Shown here: positions 52,401 through 58,400 of the stretch, piece after piece
Layout of the letters: each line of letters opens with the position of its first letter
How positions within the stretch are numbered: position 1 is the stretch's first letter
The notes under the pieces: model-generated
Database searches by the model: none
What the model saw: only the letters and a program-made list of their open reading frames with translations
What the model was told of the DNA's origin: nothing
Source: Lineus longissimus
Taxonomy: Eukaryota; Nemertea; Pilidiophora; Heteronemertea; Lineidae
Direction: 5' to 3'
Length of the DNA: 64,000 nt
NCBI RefSeq assembly: GCF_910592395.1
Contig: NC_088309.1
Span: 26,166,599-26,230,598, forward strand
Program-made: the position numbers and the translations under genes

Positions 52401-55400
52401 TGCCATTCTGCGCGACAACACCGGTTCATGAAGTAAGGTGACATCAAAAGTTGGAACGAGGTATATATCCACTTTAAAAGTGTAAATGGTGGATTACTGA
52501 CAAACATGAGAGTGAAACTGATAGTTAACTTGAGGCATGCACTACATGAACTGCACCTTATTAACTTTGCACTTTTAAACAGTTGCACACTGACAACAGC
52601 AACTTGACCATTATTCATAAACAGACAATTTGTCCAACCAGATAACTTCATTCATCAGATTTTAATAGAGCATACATATGGAACAATAAGATGACAAACG
52701 CGCGCCCTTTGAACTCGGCATAGAATACACCAACAGTGAAGATGGTGAAAGTCGGCAAGTGCATGCAGCGACATGTGGAATGGTTGAAATGTACATCAGA
52801 TGACTGAATGAAAAGGTGTCATGCACTAACTTAGCTAGAGGCAGCAGAAGAGATACAAGTTCACCAAACCATTTCCTTTGATTAAAAGTCCCATAGCATA
52901 CTCCGTTGAGGACTTTGAATCAATTGTTGTGATGAACTTGTACTCTCTTCATGACCAATTCAAGCCATTCTGGACTTGTCTTCCACTCACCTAACAGATT
53001 GCGGCATCGTTACCGATGATGTGTCACTCATCGAACTGTTCAACAAATCGCTGTAGTGCAGGTTCTCTATACACTGAAGGCAAGAGAAAAGTGGATATGG
53101 TATCAAAACAATTACTGAGGAACCTGCGACCACCCCAGTAAAGCGACCATTCCACCTCGGTCCCATGAGTGTTCGTGTTACCGGGGTTCCACTGTAATTC
53201 TCTTTTAGCAATTCTCTAACACACATACATGTATCTATTGTTATCAGTTTGTTGGAGGCAACATTTTCAAAAGATGCCTAGCAATTAATCTTCTGCTGAC
53301 TTCGTAGGTCACTTCAATGCTGTGGCCCTGTTAAAGCCAACTGCTCTAAGGACACAGACTGATAAGCGGAGTTGTATCTTATCAAGTATATGTCAAAGAT
53401 TCTCATTTCCGTATCTCCTACCTGGCTAATATCACTGCACCATGCTGCCTTCTCCTGCAAGGTCGATGCCACTTATGTAATCGTAACTGGCGGCCCACTC
53501 AATGCTGTGGCCCTGTTAAAGCCAACTGCTCTAAGGACACAGACTGATAAGTTGTATCTTATCAAGTATATGTCAAAGATTCTCATTTCCTAATCTCCTA
53601 CCTGGCTAATATCACTGCACCATGCTGCCTTCTCCTGCAAGGTCGATGCCACTAATGTAATCGTAACTGGCGGCCCACTCAATGCTGTGGCCCTGTTAAA
53701 GCCAACTGCTCTAAGGACACAGACTGATAAGTTGTATCTTATCAAGTATATGTCAAAGATTCTCATTTCCTTATCTCCTACCTGGCTAATATCACTGCAC
53801 CATGCTGCCTTCTCCTGCAAGGTCGATGCCACCAATGTAATCGTAACTGGCGGCCCACTCTTCGTATCCACAATAAGTCGAAAGTCAAGACCGCTGTAAT
53901 CCATGCGTTCCCGCTGTTCGCAAGACTGGGTTGAAAGGAGGTTCGTTGTGCTGCCAGAGTTAGCCTGCGAGTCCAAGGAGGAGGCTGGAGAGGGGAGATG
54001 AAGCAAAGTTAGTCAGAAGAAAATTAAGGAAATATAACTGCTTTTGAAGTGTATGTTTGCTTCTTCTTCAGTTCCCTCCTTTTTTGTGTTACTTTTTGAA
54101 TATCTATTGGTCAAATCCACAGACTTATCAGACAATTGATTACCAGCTGGAAGAGTTCCGAGAGTCGATAATCAACTGGAAGAGTAATCATAATCGAAAA
54201 ACTCACTATCATCATCAAAGAAGAATACGTCTGAAGAGGAATCCTCAACTAATGTGCAGTCTGCTAAAGGCACCTTGCCATAATGCTGGAAGGGAAACAA
54301 AGAAGCTTGTAGAAATTTGATATGAAGTCACACGAGTAGGAACCAGGGATTAGAGAGGGAAATTAGACAGTTGATAGCATTTATGAACATTTTATTTTCT
54401 AATGTCTTTCTGTAGCATTTCAATACCACATCGTGATGGCTTTATCTGCAAAGTGCTGTGTGAAGGCGTTATTACAAATGCACGTACGCGTCTTGAAGAA
54501 CCTACCTTGCAGAGATGCAAGCGTCCATTCGAAGCTCTGGTGGTGAGCAAGAGGTGATAGGTAAACAGGAACACCTGGCGTACTTGTTCCTTTTTTGATT
54601 CCTTGAATGAGGAGCCAAAAGAGCCGAGGCGTCCTCTGCCAGATTTACTCCGGTCGTTCAGCACTTGCAACAAAGACCCTGAAAAAGGATGAGAAATGCT
54701 CTGTTTTAAAGTGGAAGGAGATCAAATCTGGCAGAGCATAGGCAGGTATCGTGCCTAATGGGCAGGCATCAGGGCCTAATACATGGACAGGTATCGGGTT
54801 CACAATCATTCCTTCACTCTCAAGACTGGCCAACAGTGAGCAAGTTGCTTGAGATTTCGGGGAAGCAGCGCTGAAGGTAGGGACCCAAGTCTGCCCTGGA
54901 TGAGATCAGCGCATATGGTGCCTTGAAAGTTGATACAGTGCTTTCCATTCCATGCTATACATCAGCTTCATATACCATTGTGGTTCGTGGTTGTTCTACA
55001 TTTAAGTCATATTTGGTCTCAAACTGTTCTGTCAATCAATCAATTCTATGTTTACAACCGATACATGACAACTTACCTTGTCTGACAAATGTTTGATTAA
55101 CATCGAGAAGTATGTCACATCCTTCCACGATCATCCGCTCAATGGCGAGATTCTTTCGAATGTTTTCCGTTTCACTAACTTCATCATGCATGATCTGCAA
55201 AAACACAATGGCCAGTTATAGGATAATTTCAGCGTGAATTCGTCGGCCGCTTGAGACTGCATCAAAATGATTTAATAGATATTGCGACTTTGTGTCATCA
55301 TCACTCACGTCAAGGCTGGTCGTGTTGATTGCACTGAGATGACATTACAATATCAAATTGGAACCAATAGAACCGGTTCAGACACCAATAGCATATCCTA

Positions 55401-58400
55401 ACTTACATGTGATAACTCTTCTAACTTGCTCTTGGCATATTCAAGTTTCTTTCTTTCTACATGATCATGAGGTGTGTGAGCCAGAAGTTCATGAAGTGTG
55501 ATGATATAGCGAGGAATCTGAAAATGATCACAAAACAAATAAGTATGCTCTTTAGGCAAATAAACAGTGACACTACATTGATCGAAATCCGTTCAGATTG
55601 AGAAATTTGATTAGTTTAACCAGCTGCAATAGCTATGGTGGCAGACTTGGTCTTCTTCATCTCCTGCCTGCAGCATCACTCTAAGATTGACTGACTATCA
55701 TAAAAGTTGCAATTAGACTTCTCGGGGTCAGATGGGATTGGGCTTCATGGGGTCAGATGCTCCTTACCTGGTGCATAGGATATGTGAGAAATGTTTCAAG
55801 TGACCTGCCCTCACATGCCGGCTTTTCTTCATAACGCTTGAGCAATGTGTTGAATTCTTGTTTCTGTTTGTATTCGGCCAGAACTTGGAGACTGAAGTGA
55901 TGATTTCGCACGTACTCTTGATATATCCCCAGCATCGGCAGTAGCATGTCGAACAGATCACCTAAAAGTATGAGCAAATATGACCACTGATACTAAAAGT
56001 CTACAGAACTATTGCCATGTATATGTACTCTTAAAGGACAACTGGCCAACCACACCTGAAAACTTGAAGGGCATGATTATGGTAGAAATGTAAACTAATA
56101 TAATATTTATCTGATGCCAGCCGCATTGTTGCAAATACGAAAGATGTCATCTTCAATATTAAAAGTACATCTCTTCAGGCTATATTGATCATGTGACACG
56201 CTACATTTAGCTGTTCACTGGATCTCTTATCTTCAAATTTCCTGCCCAGTGTATCCTGATGCCAAACTAGGCCTTTTTACACGGTGCTGGTTCAAGACAA
56301 CCCTCCTGAACCGTCACGAGGCGTGTTCGGTTCAGGACGGTTCATTTCGCTTTTACACGGGGACGGTTCGACGATCTGGCCTCGATCCGGCTCCAGGCCG
56401 GTTCATCACTAACATCGTCAATTGGTGGCGCTGATCAATCCTGCTGGTGGTGGAGCTACGAAAATATCACAACAACAAATAATACAAAATGGTTTACGAT
56501 GGCGCCGGTGAGATGCAGAGTTTTTGCTTTGTACACATCATTTGTATGGAAAGAAAGCTCTTGCTCTCGATAAATTGAAGATTTCACAGCAGTTTCTTTC
56601 CGCGGAAAATTTCATGCCAGGAACACGGCAGCTATTCCCGCGAATGACGTCACGCGAGTACCGTGTGCAAACCGGCTCGGAGCCGGTTCGCTTTTACACG
56701 CATAAATAAACCCTCCTCCACCGGCCTACACCGGCCTGCACCAACCCGAGACCGGCGATCGGAACCCGCCTCGGACCAGGAGGGTTCAGGACGGTAGGTT
56801 CGCTTTTACACGAGGGAAAATAAACCGGCTGGTACCTGAACTAGTCTCGATCCGGCTTGAACCCGCACCGTGTAAAAACGCCTACTATCAGGTCCTTTAC
56901 TACCAAAAGACATCCCAAGCACTGCTTTAAGATGTCCTATTTCGCTATTGCACCGACATCCTCATAGATCAATAACAAGTGACAACTGATCGATCTTATC
57001 AGAGAATAAACATTGATGCAATTAATTTCATTCTAAAGACTCAATCTCAGTGTGAACAGCACCATTACCCGACAGGTCACAACCTCTTCCACAAGGATGG
57101 TGTGATTGCCAATGGTGTGCTGTTTCAACCCCTGTTTCATCAGAGGCACAGTGTCAATACTTTCGAACAAGCTCTGTATATCTCCTCTCAGTTGAATAAG
57201 TTTGATAACATCCTATAGATGGCTATACATGTAGACATGACATATGCAGCTTGTCATCACATGACATATGCAACTTAATGAGGATTAACCCTTCACAAAC
57301 TGTCACTGGAAAGGGGACAGATGGTAGACAACATCGGAAAGACATCTGTTGAGCTGCAGAACAAAAATGAACATATAAACTTATTGCACATTCAACCTGT
57401 TCAATAATCATTTCTGGTCAAAGCACCAGGCCCAAGCATAAGCTAGATGTATAAGCTGCAACCAGTCAATCCCAAGTCAAAGCAAGTTCACACTCTCAGC
57501 CATGCTGATATTTACAAATGTTAACCCAGGCTTCCTGTATCGCCAAAAACACCAGCCAAGAGGCCCAGCCAGGCTGCCCAGCAAAAAGGCTCATAAGCAG
57601 TCAGGCAAGGATACTCGAACAGCAAGTTGTCACTTCTTCTTGCTATGGTCGCTACTTTCTGAGGCGGCACTCCAAATCATGTTGACCATATCTGGATTAA
57701 CAGGTTGCCCCAAGATTCAGCTTTCTCCATGAAACTCCCCAATCCAGCCACACCAAAATTGGTATCTCCTGGTACAGATGATTCGGGAGTTTCGGGCTTT
57801 GTCGTCTGAATTTGTGACAACGCATGCAGTTGGCGACAACTGTTGGGGAATCCTTCCTTGACTGATAAGGGAGGAATCCGGCACATGCCTCCCCCTTAGA
57901 ATTGATTTTCTTGCCGTTTTTCTTGTTGATAACAAATCTGATACACAGGCAAAATCTTCTGGGACAAAAAGCTATGAAGAAAGTGGCCCAAATATATTCC
58001 TTTATCAACACGATTTCTTGCAGTTAATCTTATTGTAGTTGATCATTAAGTTGTATCAAAGTGCGGTTAGTTAAGGAGGAATCAAGACACTATCAAACTC
58101 ATGATACCACTCGTCCATGCTCAAACATAGGAAAGAAGGGTGTGTGACTCTCCATGCCATTAGTCAGGATTATCGTCAAAGCAAAGGGTCATGAGCATCA
58201 TAACAGCCTTATTGTAATATACTGCTTCCACTCGGGGACACATATGTTCACAATGACCCAACATAGGTATCATTAAGTATCCATAAATGCCATATCTGCT
58301 AGTATTCTCAGCATTTTATGGCCGCATATAATTTGAACTGTATGAAAGAAGGTTTTACGTGCTTAATCGGCATTATTTAGGTTTCGATCTCCTGGTTTAA

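Noticed and set aside
53422-53602. Use of the third PH2 copy as coding sequence
   Set aside because: A TAG after donor 2 closes the frame, so extension can include only the second copy.
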